Shown here piece by piece: positions 26,379 through 33,781 of a stretch of DNA of 64,000 nt. The stretch lies in contig NZ_LT629791.1 of assembly GCF_900105925.1 (NCBI RefSeq), forward strand, positions 620,001 to 684,000, given 5' to 3'. Both the position numbers and the translations under genes were made by a program. The notes under the pieces were generated by a model, which made no database searches, had not been told where the DNA came from, and was given only the letters and a program-made list of their open reading frames with translations. This DNA is from Jiangella alkaliphila (GTDB lineage: Bacteria; Actinomycetota; Actinomycetes; Jiangellales; Jiangellaceae). The stretch's first letter is position 1. Each line of letters opens with the position of its first letter.

Positions 26379-28019
26379 GTGCCCATCGACACCCGCACGT
26401 CGCGGGGTGACGGCGCTCGCCGCCGCCCCCGCAACCGCCGCCGCCCGGCGGCAGTCACCACCACCAGCCACCCGCAGGTCGCGGCGGAGACCGCATACGC
26501 GTCCGCGCCTTCGGCCGCCGTCGCCGACGACCGCTCCTTCGCCGAGCTCGGCGTCCCCGCCGCCATCGTCGCCGCCCTGGCCGCCGAAGGCGTCACCGCC
26601 CCGTTCCCCGTCCAGGCCGCGACGCTCCCCGACACCCTCGCCGGGCGCGACGTGCTCGGCCGCGGCCAGACGGGGTCCGGCAAGACCATCGCGTTCGCCG
26701 TCCCGACCATCGCCCGGCTGGTCGACTCGCGGGTCGCGCGCCAGGCTCGCCGGCCGCGCTCGCTGGTCCTCGTGCCGACCCGCGAACTGGCCAACCAGGT
26801 CGCCGCCACCATCGCACCGCTCGCCGCCGCCACGGGTCTGCGCATCACCACCGTCTTCGGCGGTGTCGGGCAAGGCCCCCAGGTCAAGGCGCTGAAGAAC
26901 GGCGTCGACGTGCTCATCGCCTGCCCCGGCCGGCTCGAGGACCTCATCGCCCAAGGCCACTGCGACCTCGGCGCCGTCGAGGTCACCGTCCTCGACGAGG
27001 CCGACCACATGGCCGACCTCGGCTTCCTGCCCGCGGTCCGGCGGCTGCTCGACACCACGCCGCGGCGTGGCCAGCGGCTGCTGTTCTCGGCCACGCTCGA
27101 CAACGGCGTCGACACGCTCGTGCGCCGCTACCTGACCGACCCGGTCATGCACTCGACCGCGCCGGCCGTGGCCCACGTCTCCGCCATGGCCCACCACGTC
27201 ATGGCGGTCGAGACGACCGAGAAGGCGCTGGTCGTGCGCGAGCTCGCCGCCGGACTCGGGCGCACGCTGCTGTTCGCCCGCACCAAGCACGGGGCGAAGA
27301 AGCTGGCGAAGGCGCTCACCGCCGCCGGCATCCCCGCGGTCGACCTGCACGGCAACCTCAGCCAGGGCGCACGGCAGCGCAACCTCGCCGCGTTCTCGGC
27401 CGGGACGTCGCGCGTACTCGTGGCCACCGACATCGCCGCCCGCGGCATCCACGTCGACGACATCAACCTGGTCGTCCACGTCGACCCGCCGGCCGAGCAC
27501 AAGGCGTACCTGCACCGCTCCGGCCGCACCGCCCGGGCCGGCGCCGAGGGCGTCGTCGTCACCGTCATGACCCCCGACCAGACCGCCGACGTCCGCACCC
27601 TGACCCGGCAGGCCGGCATCAAGCCGACCATCACCCGGGTCACGGCCGGCCACCCCGCCATCGAGGAGCTCACCGGCCCGAAGGCGCCCGTCGTCACCCC
27701 GCCGCCGGCCCAGGCCGCTGCGGCCACCCGGCGTGGCGGCAGCTCGGACGCCGACGGCGCCCGCCCGGACGGTGGCCGACGCCGCCGTGGGCGCGGCGGC
27801 GCTTCCGGCAGGTCCGCGGGAGCGACCGGCGGCTCCGGCCGCGGCGGCCGCGCGAACGGCGAGCCCACGACGCGAGGCAACGGCCGCACGGGCAGCTCCG
27901 GTCGCACGGGCGGCTCCGGCCGCACCGGCGGCGGTTCGGGCCGGACGGGCGGCTCCGGCCGTGAGCGGTCCAGCTCCACGACCGCCGGCTCCTTCTCCGC
28001 CTCGCTCCGCCGCCGCTGA
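26379..28019 (+). CDS. DEAD-box ATP-dependent RNA helicase
   Basis: A 546-residue RNA helicase. Motifs in order are Q region PFPVQA, I GQTGSGKT (96-103), Ia PTREL, II DEAD in VLDEADHMADLGF, III SAT, then RVLVATDIAARGIHVDD and HRSGRTARAG. The C-terminus from about residue 445 is disordered and basic, with repeated GRTGGSGR units likely to bind RNA. GTG at 26379 has GGAAGGAC six bases upstream; an in-frame GTG 13 codons earlier lacks one. It should unwind structured RNA in ribosome assembly or decay. It is monocistronic. Confidence 0.93.
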   Translation: MPIDTRTSRGDGARRRPRNRRRPAAVTTTSHPQVAAETAYASAPSAAVADDRSFAELGVPAAIVAALAAEGVTAPFPVQAATLPDTLAGRDVLGRGQTGSGKTIAFAVPTIARLVDSRVARQARRPRSLVLVPTRELANQVAATIAPLAAATGLRITTVFGGVGQGPQVKALKNGVDVLIACPGRLEDLIAQGHCDLGAVEVTVLDEADHMADLGFLPAVRRLLDTTPRRGQRLLFSATLDNGVDTLVRRYLTDPVMHSTAPAVAHVSAMAHHVMAVETTEKALVVRELAAGLGRTLLFARTKHGAKKLAKALTAAGIPAVDLHGNLSQGARQRNLAAFSAGTSRVLVATDIAARGIHVDDINLVVHVDPPAEHKAYLHRSGRTARAGAEGVVVTVMTPDQTADVRTLTRQAGIKPTITRVTAGHPAIEELTGPKAPVVTPPPAQAAAATRRGGSSDADGARPDGGRRRRGRGGASGRSAGATGGSGRGGRANGEPTTRGNGRTGSSGRTGGSGRTGGGSGRTGGSGRERSSSTTAGSFSASLRRR

Positions 28020-28034
28020 CCCCCGCCCGCCCGA

Positions 28035-28106
28035 GTTGATCTTGGAGTTGTTCGCCAATTGCCGGGCGAATTGTCCGGTAGATGGCCGCATAACTCCAAG
28101 ATCAAC
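28035..28106. repeat. 72-bp inverted repeat, dispersed palindrome family
   Basis: Arms GTTGATCTTGGAGTT (28035-28049) and its exact complement (28092-28106) are 15 bp, with inner TTCGCC/GGCGAA and CAATT/AATTG stems. It lies between convergent genes and can terminate both. The arm sequence recurs in the hairpin at 43901. Confidence 0.75.
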
Positions 28107-28123
28107 ATCGGTGAGGGGTGCGG

Positions 28124-28294
28124 CTAGTTCGCGGCGCCGGTGAACACGACGGCCACGCCCGCGTCCGCCGGGCCGTCGACGACCCGCACGCCGGCCGGCA
28201 GCGGGTCGAGCAGCGACTGCCGGTCGGGGTGCGACACCCACACCGACCTGCCGGGCATCACCAGCAGCGTCTCGGCGACGGTCTTGGTGCTCAT
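28124..28294 (-). CDS. Very short protein, perhaps a truncated gene
   Basis: A 56-residue ORF starting MSTKTVAETLLVMPGRSVW with GGAG six bases upstream. It reads like the N-terminal part of a longer small protein (LLVMPGRSVWVSHPDRQSLLDPLP) and stops abruptly 18 bases from the 72-bp inverted repeat. I do not recognise the family with certainty. The clear ribosome site argues that it is or was translated. The repeat may have removed its 3' half. Confidence 0.5.
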   Translation of the reverse strand: MSTKTVAETLLVMPGRSVWVSHPDRQSLLDPLPAGVRVVDGPADAGVAVVFTGAAN

Positions 28295-28358
28295 CGGGTA
28301 CTCCGCTTCTGCCGCTGAACGGCACTCGTGCGCCGTCTCGGAACACCTCCAGCATCGT

Positions 28359-28398
28359 ACCGACAAATCTTTTTGTCAAAGATCGCCTCCTTGTCGGT
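28359..28398. promoter_or_regulatory. Nested inverted repeats in the ROK/short-gene divergent spacer
   Basis: ACCGACAA (28359-28366) pairs with TTGTCGGT (28391-28398). Overlapping it, GACAAA-n4-TTTGTC is a tight palindrome at 28362-28377. On the minus strand TTGACA (28379-28374) could be the -35 of the short gene. This is a possible second operator for the sugar repressor. Confidence 0.4.
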
Positions 28399-28442
28399 GG
28401 CGCCGCCCACTTGACAGCCCGATGTCGCAGGTGTTTCTTTAT

Positions 28443-28456
28443 GACTAACTTTAGTC
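28443..28456. promoter_or_regulatory. ROK-repressor operator
   Basis: GACTAA-CT-TTAGTC is a perfect 14-base palindrome ending 16 bases before the ROK ATG, with TTGACA at 28411-28416 upstream. ROK repressors of actinobacterial sugar operons bind AT-rich palindromes with a central CTTTAG-like core, so this is the likely autoregulatory site. Confidence 0.6.
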
Positions 28457-28472
28457 CCGAAGGAAGTGTCGG

Positions 28473-29633
28473 ATGCCCGTTCCCCGCGGTGACCTCACCC
28501 GCTCGGCCGTGTTGGCCGCGCTGGGCACGTCCGGCCCGCTGAGCAGGACCGACATCGCGCGGACGCTGGGCGTGAGCCCGGCCACCGTCACCCAGATCGT
28601 GAAGGACCTGCTGGCCCGCGGCCTGGTCGCCGAGGTCGAGCACCGGCCGTCCCGCGGCGGACGGCCCGCGGTGCTGCTGGGGCTGGTCGGCTCGGCCGGA
28701 CGGGCGCTGGGCGCCAAGGTCGCCGCCGACCACGTCGCCGTCGTCGACGTGCGGCTGGACGGTCAGGTGCGCCAGTCGTGGGACCGGCCGTTCGACGCGA
28801 TGGCGGCCGACGCGCCGGACCGGCTGGTCGACCTGCTCCGGCCGCTGGTCGAGGCGCCAGCCGGCGACGACGCGCCGATCCTCGGCGTCGGCGTCGGCGT
28901 CCCCGGCGCGGTCGACGACCAGGAGGCGGGCGCCGTCGACGCGCCGACGCTGGGGTGGCGGCGGCTCGCCCTCGGCGCCCGGCTGCGCGCCGCCCTGCCG
29001 GTCCCCGTCCTGGTCGAGAACGACGTCAACGCGCTCGCCGTCGCCGAGCGGCTCTACGGCCGGGGCCGCGAGCACCGGAACTTCCTCGTCGTGACGATCG
29101 GCCGCGGCGTCGGCGCCGGGCTGGTCGTCGACGGCAGCGTGTACCGCGGTGCGGGCGGCGGGGCCGGCGAGTTCGGCCACTTCCCCGTCCAGCCCGGCGG
29201 CCCGCGGTGCTCCTGCGGCAACGCCGGCTGCCTGGAGGCGTCGGTCGGCCAGGAGGCGCTGCTGCGCGCCGCGCACGAGGCCGGTCTCGACGCACCCGAC
29301 GCGACGATCTTCGCGGCGGCCGGCGAGCTGTTCGGCCGCGGCGTCGCCGGGCTGATCAACGTGATGGACCCGGAGATCGTCATCGTGCTCGGCGAGGGCA
29401 CCCGCGCCTGGGAGCACTGGCGGCCGGGGTTCGAGCCGAGCCTGCGCGCGCACCTGATGCCGTCGCGGCGCGGCGTGCCCGTCGTCGTCGAGTCGTGGGA
29501 CGACACGTCGTGGGCCCTTGGCGCCGCCGCGCTGGTGCTCGCGACGCCGTACGACGCGGCCGGCGCGACCGGCGGTCAGGGCGAGCTGGTCCGGGCCCGG
29601 CTCGGCGGCGCGCTCGCCGGGGAGCTGCCGTGA
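28473..29633 (+). CDS. ROK-family transcriptional repressor
   Basis: A 386-residue regulator. The N-terminal winged helix is RTDIARTLGVSPATVTQIVKDLLARGLV (about 25-52). The ROK sugar-kinase-like body contains GVGVGVPGAVD, ENDVNALA, GRGVGAGLVVDG, GAGEFGH and the zinc motif CSCGNAGCLE (near 247). It should bind a sugar from the pathway and release the operon promoter. AAGGAAG precedes the ATG. The stop overlaps the first permease start by GTGA, so the repressor heads its own operon. Confidence 0.93.
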   Translation: MPVPRGDLTRSAVLAALGTSGPLSRTDIARTLGVSPATVTQIVKDLLARGLVAEVEHRPSRGGRPAVLLGLVGSAGRALGAKVAADHVAVVDVRLDGQVRQSWDRPFDAMAADAPDRLVDLLRPLVEAPAGDDAPILGVGVGVPGAVDDQEAGAVDAPTLGWRRLALGARLRAALPVPVLVENDVNALAVAERLYGRGREHRNFLVVTIGRGVGAGLVVDGSVYRGAGGGAGEFGHFPVQPGGPRCSCGNAGCLEASVGQEALLRAAHEAGLDAPDATIFAAAGELFGRGVAGLINVMDPEIVIVLGEGTRAWEHWRPGFEPSLRAHLMPSRRGVPVVVESWDDTSWALGAAALVLATPYDAAGATGGQGELVRARLGGALAGELP

Positions 29634-30592
29634 GCACGACCACGACCAGCCGCCCCAGCGACGCCGCGACGAAGCGGCCGCGCCGGTCCCGCCGCAACCG
29701 CAACGCCCTGCGCTACGGCGGCAACCGGCTGCGCTACGCGGGGATCGTCGCGCTGTTCCTCGCGCCGAGCCTGGTCCCGCTGACGCTGTTCACGCTAGTC
29801 CCGATGGTCAGCTCGCTGTGGGTTGCGCTGCACGACTGGAACCTCATCACGCCGATGGAGTTCGTCGGCCTGGCCAACTTCCGCGAGCTGCTCTCCGACG
29901 GCGACACCTGGGCGGCGTTCGGGCACACGCTCGGCTACATCGCCGGCTACCTGCCGCTCGTCTACCTCCTCGGCCTCGGGGCCGCCCTCGCCCTCAACAC
30001 CGCGCTGCGCGGCCGCAACGTGTTCCGGGCGGCGTACTTCCTGCCGGTCGTCACCAGCTGGGTGGTCGTCGCACTGCTGTGGCGCTGGCTGCTGAGCCCG
30101 TCGAACGGCCTGGTCAACCACCTGCTCGGGCTGGTCGGTATCGACGGACCCGGCTGGTGGACCGACCCCGCGTGGGCGATGCCGTCGGTCATCCTCGCGT
30201 CGGCGTGGAAGGACCTCGGCTTCGTCATGATCATCCTGCTGGCCGGGCTGCAGGCGGTCCCGGGCGAGCTGTACGACGCGGCGCGGGTCGACGGCGCCAG
30301 CGCCTGGCAGCGGTTCCGGTACGTGACGCTGCCGCTGCTGTCACCGCCGACGTTCTTCGTGGTGGTCATCTCGCTGATCAACGGCTTCCAGGTGTTCGAC
30401 CAGGTGTACGTGATGACCGGCGGCGGCCCGGCCGGGTCGACCGAGGTGGTCGTCCAGCAGATCTACGACCTCACCTTCCGGTACGGCCGGGCCGGCGACG
30501 CGTCGGCGCTGTCGTGGCTGCTGTTCGTGGTGGTCCTGCTGGTGACGATCGTCCAGGTCCGCGGCCAGCGCCGGTGGGTGACGTATGCGTAG
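29630..30592 (+). CDS. Sugar ABC transporter permease, MalF type
   Basis: A 320-residue CUT1-family permease with six helices, opening FLAPSLVPLTLFTLVPMVSSLWVALHDWNL. The EAA loop is ELYDAARVDGASAWQRFRYVTLPLLSP, where the ATPase docks. GTG start overlaps the repressor stop. It forms the channel with the next gene product. No ATPase gene is in the operon, so a shared one (MsiK type) is expected elsewhere. Confidence 0.93.
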   Translation: MSTTTTSRPSDAATKRPRRSRRNRNALRYGGNRLRYAGIVALFLAPSLVPLTLFTLVPMVSSLWVALHDWNLITPMEFVGLANFRELLSDGDTWAAFGHTLGYIAGYLPLVYLLGLGAALALNTALRGRNVFRAAYFLPVVTSWVVVALLWRWLLSPSNGLVNHLLGLVGIDGPGWWTDPAWAMPSVILASAWKDLGFVMIILLAGLQAVPGELYDAARVDGASAWQRFRYVTLPLLSPPTFFVVVISLINGFQVFDQVYVMTGGGPAGSTEVVVQQIYDLTFRYGRAGDASALSWLLFVVVLLVTIVQVRGQRRWVTYA

Positions 30593-31385
30593 GGCCGCGC
30601 TGTACGCCGCCGTCACCATCGGCGCGCTGATCATGCTGTTCCCGTTCGTGTGGACGGTCGTCACGTCGATCACGCCCGGCGCCGGGCTGGGCGCGCCCGA
30701 CCTCATTCCCGACGAGCCGGGGCTGGACGCGTACCGGACGCTGCTCGACGCGATGCCGTTCTGGCGGATCCTGGCCAACAGCCTGTGGATCGCCGTCGCG
30801 TCGACGCTGCTGCAGCTCGTCACCAGCGCGATGGCCGCCTACGCGTTCGCCCGGCTCGACTTCCCCGGCCGCAACGCGCTGTTCCTGGTGTACCTCGCGA
30901 CGCTCATGGTGCCGATGCAGGTGCTCGTCGTCCCGCTGTTCATCGAGATGCGCGAGCTGAACCTCGTCGACACCTATGCCGCCCTACTGGCGCCGAGCAT
31001 CGCGTCGGCGTTCGGCGTCTTCCTGCTCCGCCAGGCGGTCGCGCAGGTGCCGATCGAGCTGGACGAGGCCGCGACCATCGACGGCGCCGGGCACCTGCGC
31101 ATCTTCACCTCGATCGTCTGGCCGCTGATCCGCCCGGCGCTGGCCACGTTCGCCGTCCTGGCGTTCATGTCCAGCTGGAACAGCTTCCTCTGGCCGCTGG
31201 TCGTCATCCGCTCGCCGGAGCTGATGACGCTGCCGCTCGGCCTGTCCACCCTGCACGGCCAGTTCACGACCGAGTGGGACGTCGTGATGGCCGGCTCCGT
31301 GATCAGCATCGTCCCGATCGCCGTGCTCTACCTCGCGGCGCAGAAGTACGTCATCCAAGGCGTGGCCCGCTCCGGGCTCAAGTGA
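30585..31385 (+). CDS. Sugar ABC transporter permease, MalG type
   Basis: A 266-residue CUT1 permease beginning MRRAALYAAVTIGALIMLFP. The EAA loop is ELDEAATIDGAGHLRIFTSIVWPLIRP, and the C-terminus QKYVIQGVARSGLK is typical of MalG-like proteins. It overlaps the first permease gene by eight bases and is followed directly by the binding-protein gene. It pairs with the MalF-type subunit. Confidence 0.93.
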   Translation: MRRAALYAAVTIGALIMLFPFVWTVVTSITPGAGLGAPDLIPDEPGLDAYRTLLDAMPFWRILANSLWIAVASTLLQLVTSAMAAYAFARLDFPGRNALFLVYLATLMVPMQVLVVPLFIEMRELNLVDTYAALLAPSIASAFGVFLLRQAVAQVPIELDEAATIDGAGHLRIFTSIVWPLIRPALATFAVLAFMSSWNSFLWPLVVIRSPELMTLPLGLSTLHGQFTTEWDVVMAGSVISIVPIAVLYLAAQKYVIQGVARSGLK

Positions 31386-31397
31386 ATGGAGTTCCCC

Positions 31398-32645
31398 ATG
31401 GCTCACCCGATCCGGCTCGGCGCCGTGGCCGCCGCGGCCGCACTTCTGACGCTTTCGGCCTGCTCGCAAGGGTCCGCGACCCGCGAGGACAACGGTGAGG
31501 ACGGCGAGGTCGTCGTCCGGTACCAGGAGTTCTCGTCCAACGGCGGCAACGAGCAGAACCTCGAAGCGATCGTAGCGGCGTTCGAGGAGGAGAACCCGGA
31601 CATCGACGTCCAGGTCGAGACGACTCCGTACGCCGACTACTTCACCAAGCTGCAGACGGCGGTCGCCGGCGACACCGAGGCCGACGCGTTCGAGCTGAAC
31701 TACGAGAACTTCGTGACGTACGCCGACAGCGGCGCGCTCGCCGAGCTCGACGTCGACGGCGACGCCTACACGCGGTCCCTGCTGGAGGCGTTCCAGCACG
31801 ACGGCGCCCAGCTGGGCCTGCCCGAGTCGTTCAGCGACGTCGTCCTCTTCTACAACAAGGACCTGTTCGCGGCGGCCGGCGTGCTGGAGCCGACGGCGGA
31901 CTGGACGTGGGAGGACGAGCGGGCCGCCGCCGAGGCGCTGACCGACACCGCGGCCGGCGTCTGGGGCGACTACCAGCCGGCGACGTTCCACGAGTTCTAC
32001 AAGGCGCTGGCCCAGGCCGGCGGGCAGTTCCTCACCGAGGACGGCAGCGCGACGGCGTTCAACAGCCCCGAGGGCATCGCCGCGGCGACGTGGCTGGCCG
32101 GCAAGTCCGGCACCGTCATGCCGACCGAGGCCGACGGCGCCGGCACGCCCGACTTCGACTCGACGCTGTTCCGCGACGGCAAGCTGGCCATGTGGCACAG
32201 CGGCATCTGGATGTTCGGCCCGCTGGCCGACGTCCCGTTCGAGTGGGACGTCGTCGTCGAGCCCGGCGACACCACCCCGGCCAGCGCGATGTTCACCAAC
32301 GGCGTCGTCGTCAGCGCGAACAGCGAGCACCCGGAGGAGACGCAGGCCTGGCTGGAGTTCCTCACGTCGTCCGACACCACGGTCGACACCCGGCTGAGCG
32401 CCGGCTGGGAGCTGCCGCCGATCGCCGACCAGGACAAGCTGGCGCCGTACCTCGAGCAGTCGCCGCCGGCGAACCGTCAGGCCGTCTTCGACGCGCTGGA
32501 CGCGACCGTGCTGCCGCCGGTGATCGTCCGCCAGCAGGAGATGCAGGACGCCGTCACCGAGGAGCTGGGCAACGCCGCGGCCGGCCGCAAGACCGTCGAG
32601 CAGGCCGTCGCCGACGCCGCCGCGCGGGTGGACGAGCTGCTGTGA
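31398..32645 (+). CDS. Extracellular sugar-binding lipoprotein
   Basis: A 415-residue solute-binding protein of family 1. The lipobox LTLSAC places the acylated Cys at 22. It then shows the usual YQEFSSNGGNEQNLEAIVAAFEEENPDIDVQVE lobe and aromatic residues likely to line a sugar site. ATG at 31398 is chosen because GGAG precedes it; an ATG four codons earlier is inside that site. Placing the binding protein after both permeases is less usual. The GTG of the GH15 gene overlaps its stop. Confidence 0.92.
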   Translation: MAHPIRLGAVAAAAALLTLSACSQGSATREDNGEDGEVVVRYQEFSSNGGNEQNLEAIVAAFEEENPDIDVQVETTPYADYFTKLQTAVAGDTEADAFELNYENFVTYADSGALAELDVDGDAYTRSLLEAFQHDGAQLGLPESFSDVVLFYNKDLFAAAGVLEPTADWTWEDERAAAEALTDTAAGVWGDYQPATFHEFYKALAQAGGQFLTEDGSATAFNSPEGIAAATWLAGKSGTVMPTEADGAGTPDFDSTLFRDGKLAMWHSGIWMFGPLADVPFEWDVVVEPGDTTPASAMFTNGVVVSANSEHPEETQAWLEFLTSSDTTVDTRLSAGWELPPIADQDKLAPYLEQSPPANRQAVFDALDATVLPPVIVRQQEMQDAVTEELGNAAAGRKTVEQAVADAAARVDELL

Positions 32646-33781
32646 CCGACCTCTCCACTCCGGCTGACCTCGGCGAGCTGGTCGCGCTCGCCGAGGCCGG
32701 CCACCGGGTCATCGCCTCCCACCAGGCCCCGTCCGGCGCCTACCCGGCCAGCCCGACGTTCAGCGCGTACCGCGGCTACAGCTGGTTCCGCGACGGCGCG
32801 TTCATCGCCGAGGGCGCCAGCCGCTACGGCGACGCCGACGGCCCGGCCGCGTTCCACCGCTGGTGCGCCGACGTGCTGGCCAAGCGGACCGACCAGGTCG
32901 ACGCGCTGGTGGCGCGGGCGCTCGTCGGGGAACGCATCCCGGTCGCCGACATGCTGCCGACTCGGTACACGATCGACGGCGGCGTCGGGAACGACCCGTG
33001 GTGGGACTTCCAGCTCGACGGCTACGGCACCTGGTTGTGGGCGCTCGCGGCGCACGCCGACCGGCACGGCGCGGTCGACGGGGTGGACGGCGGCGTGGTC
33101 GCGGCGGTCCGGTACCTGACGACGTTCTGGGCCCGGCCCTGCTACGACTGGTGGGAGGAGCACGTCGACCACCGGCACGTGTCGACGCTGGGCGCGATCC
33201 GGGCGGGGCTGGCGGCGGCGACGTCGCACCCGGCGCTGGCCGGTCCGCTGCCGGCGGGTGACCGTTCGGCGGCCGTGGAGGCGGTCGAGGAGATCGACGC
33301 GCTGGTCCTGCGTGACGGCGTCGCCGGCGGCCATCTGACGAAGTGGCTCGGCGCTGGTGACGTCGACGCGAGCCTGCTCGCGTGCGTCGTGCCGTTCGGG
33401 CTGGCCGGGGTGGACAGCGAGCTCGGGCGGGCGACGGTGTCGGCGGTCGAGGACGCGCTGTGCGTCGATGGCGGCGTGCACCGGTACGCCGCCGACACGT
33501 TCTACGGCGGCGGGCAGTGGCCGCTGCTCACGGCGTTCCTCGGCTGGAACCACGCGGTGGCCGGGCGCCGGGACGAGGCGCTGGCCGCCCTGCGGTGGAT
33601 CGCCGCGCAGGCGACGCCGTCGGGCGAGCTGCCCGAGCAGGTCGGACACCACCTGCTCGCCCCGGACCGCGAACAGGAGTGGATCGACCGCTGGGGCACG
33701 GTTGCGACGCCGCTGCTGTGGTCGCACGGCATGTACCTGACGCTGGCGGCCGAGCTCGGCCTGGTGGGGAGCGCGCGATGA
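32642..33781 (+). CDS. GH15-type glucohydrolase, possibly acting on isomaltose
   Basis: A 379-residue (alpha/alpha)6-barrel glycosidase without a signal peptide, so cytoplasmic. YSWFRDGAF and NDPWWDFQLDGYGTWLWAL are typical of GH15 glucoamylase-like enzymes. The likely general acid is Glu172/173 in CYDWWEEHVDHRHVST and the base Glu332 in GELPEQVGHH. It is short because the N-terminal beta-sandwich of many GH15 enzymes is absent. An isomaltose glucohydrolase of this family is known from Kribbella, which fits an operon that imports short alpha-glucosides. It overlaps both neighbours by GTGA and ATGA. Confidence 0.82.
   Translation: MTDLSTPADLGELVALAEAGHRVIASHQAPSGAYPASPTFSAYRGYSWFRDGAFIAEGASRYGDADGPAAFHRWCADVLAKRTDQVDALVARALVGERIPVADMLPTRYTIDGGVGNDPWWDFQLDGYGTWLWALAAHADRHGAVDGVDGGVVAAVRYLTTFWARPCYDWWEEHVDHRHVSTLGAIRAGLAAATSHPALAGPLPAGDRSAAVEAVEEIDALVLRDGVAGGHLTKWLGAGDVDASLLACVVPFGLAGVDSELGRATVSAVEDALCVDGGVHRYAADTFYGGGQWPLLTAFLGWNHAVAGRRDEALAALRWIAAQATPSGELPEQVGHHLLAPDREQEWIDRWGTVATPLLWSHGMYLTLAAELGLVGSAR

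Noticed and set aside
26241-29453. A minus-strand frame of about 1070 codons across the RNA helicase and ROK genes
   Set aside because: It crosses two well-supported plus-strand genes and has no recognisable motif.
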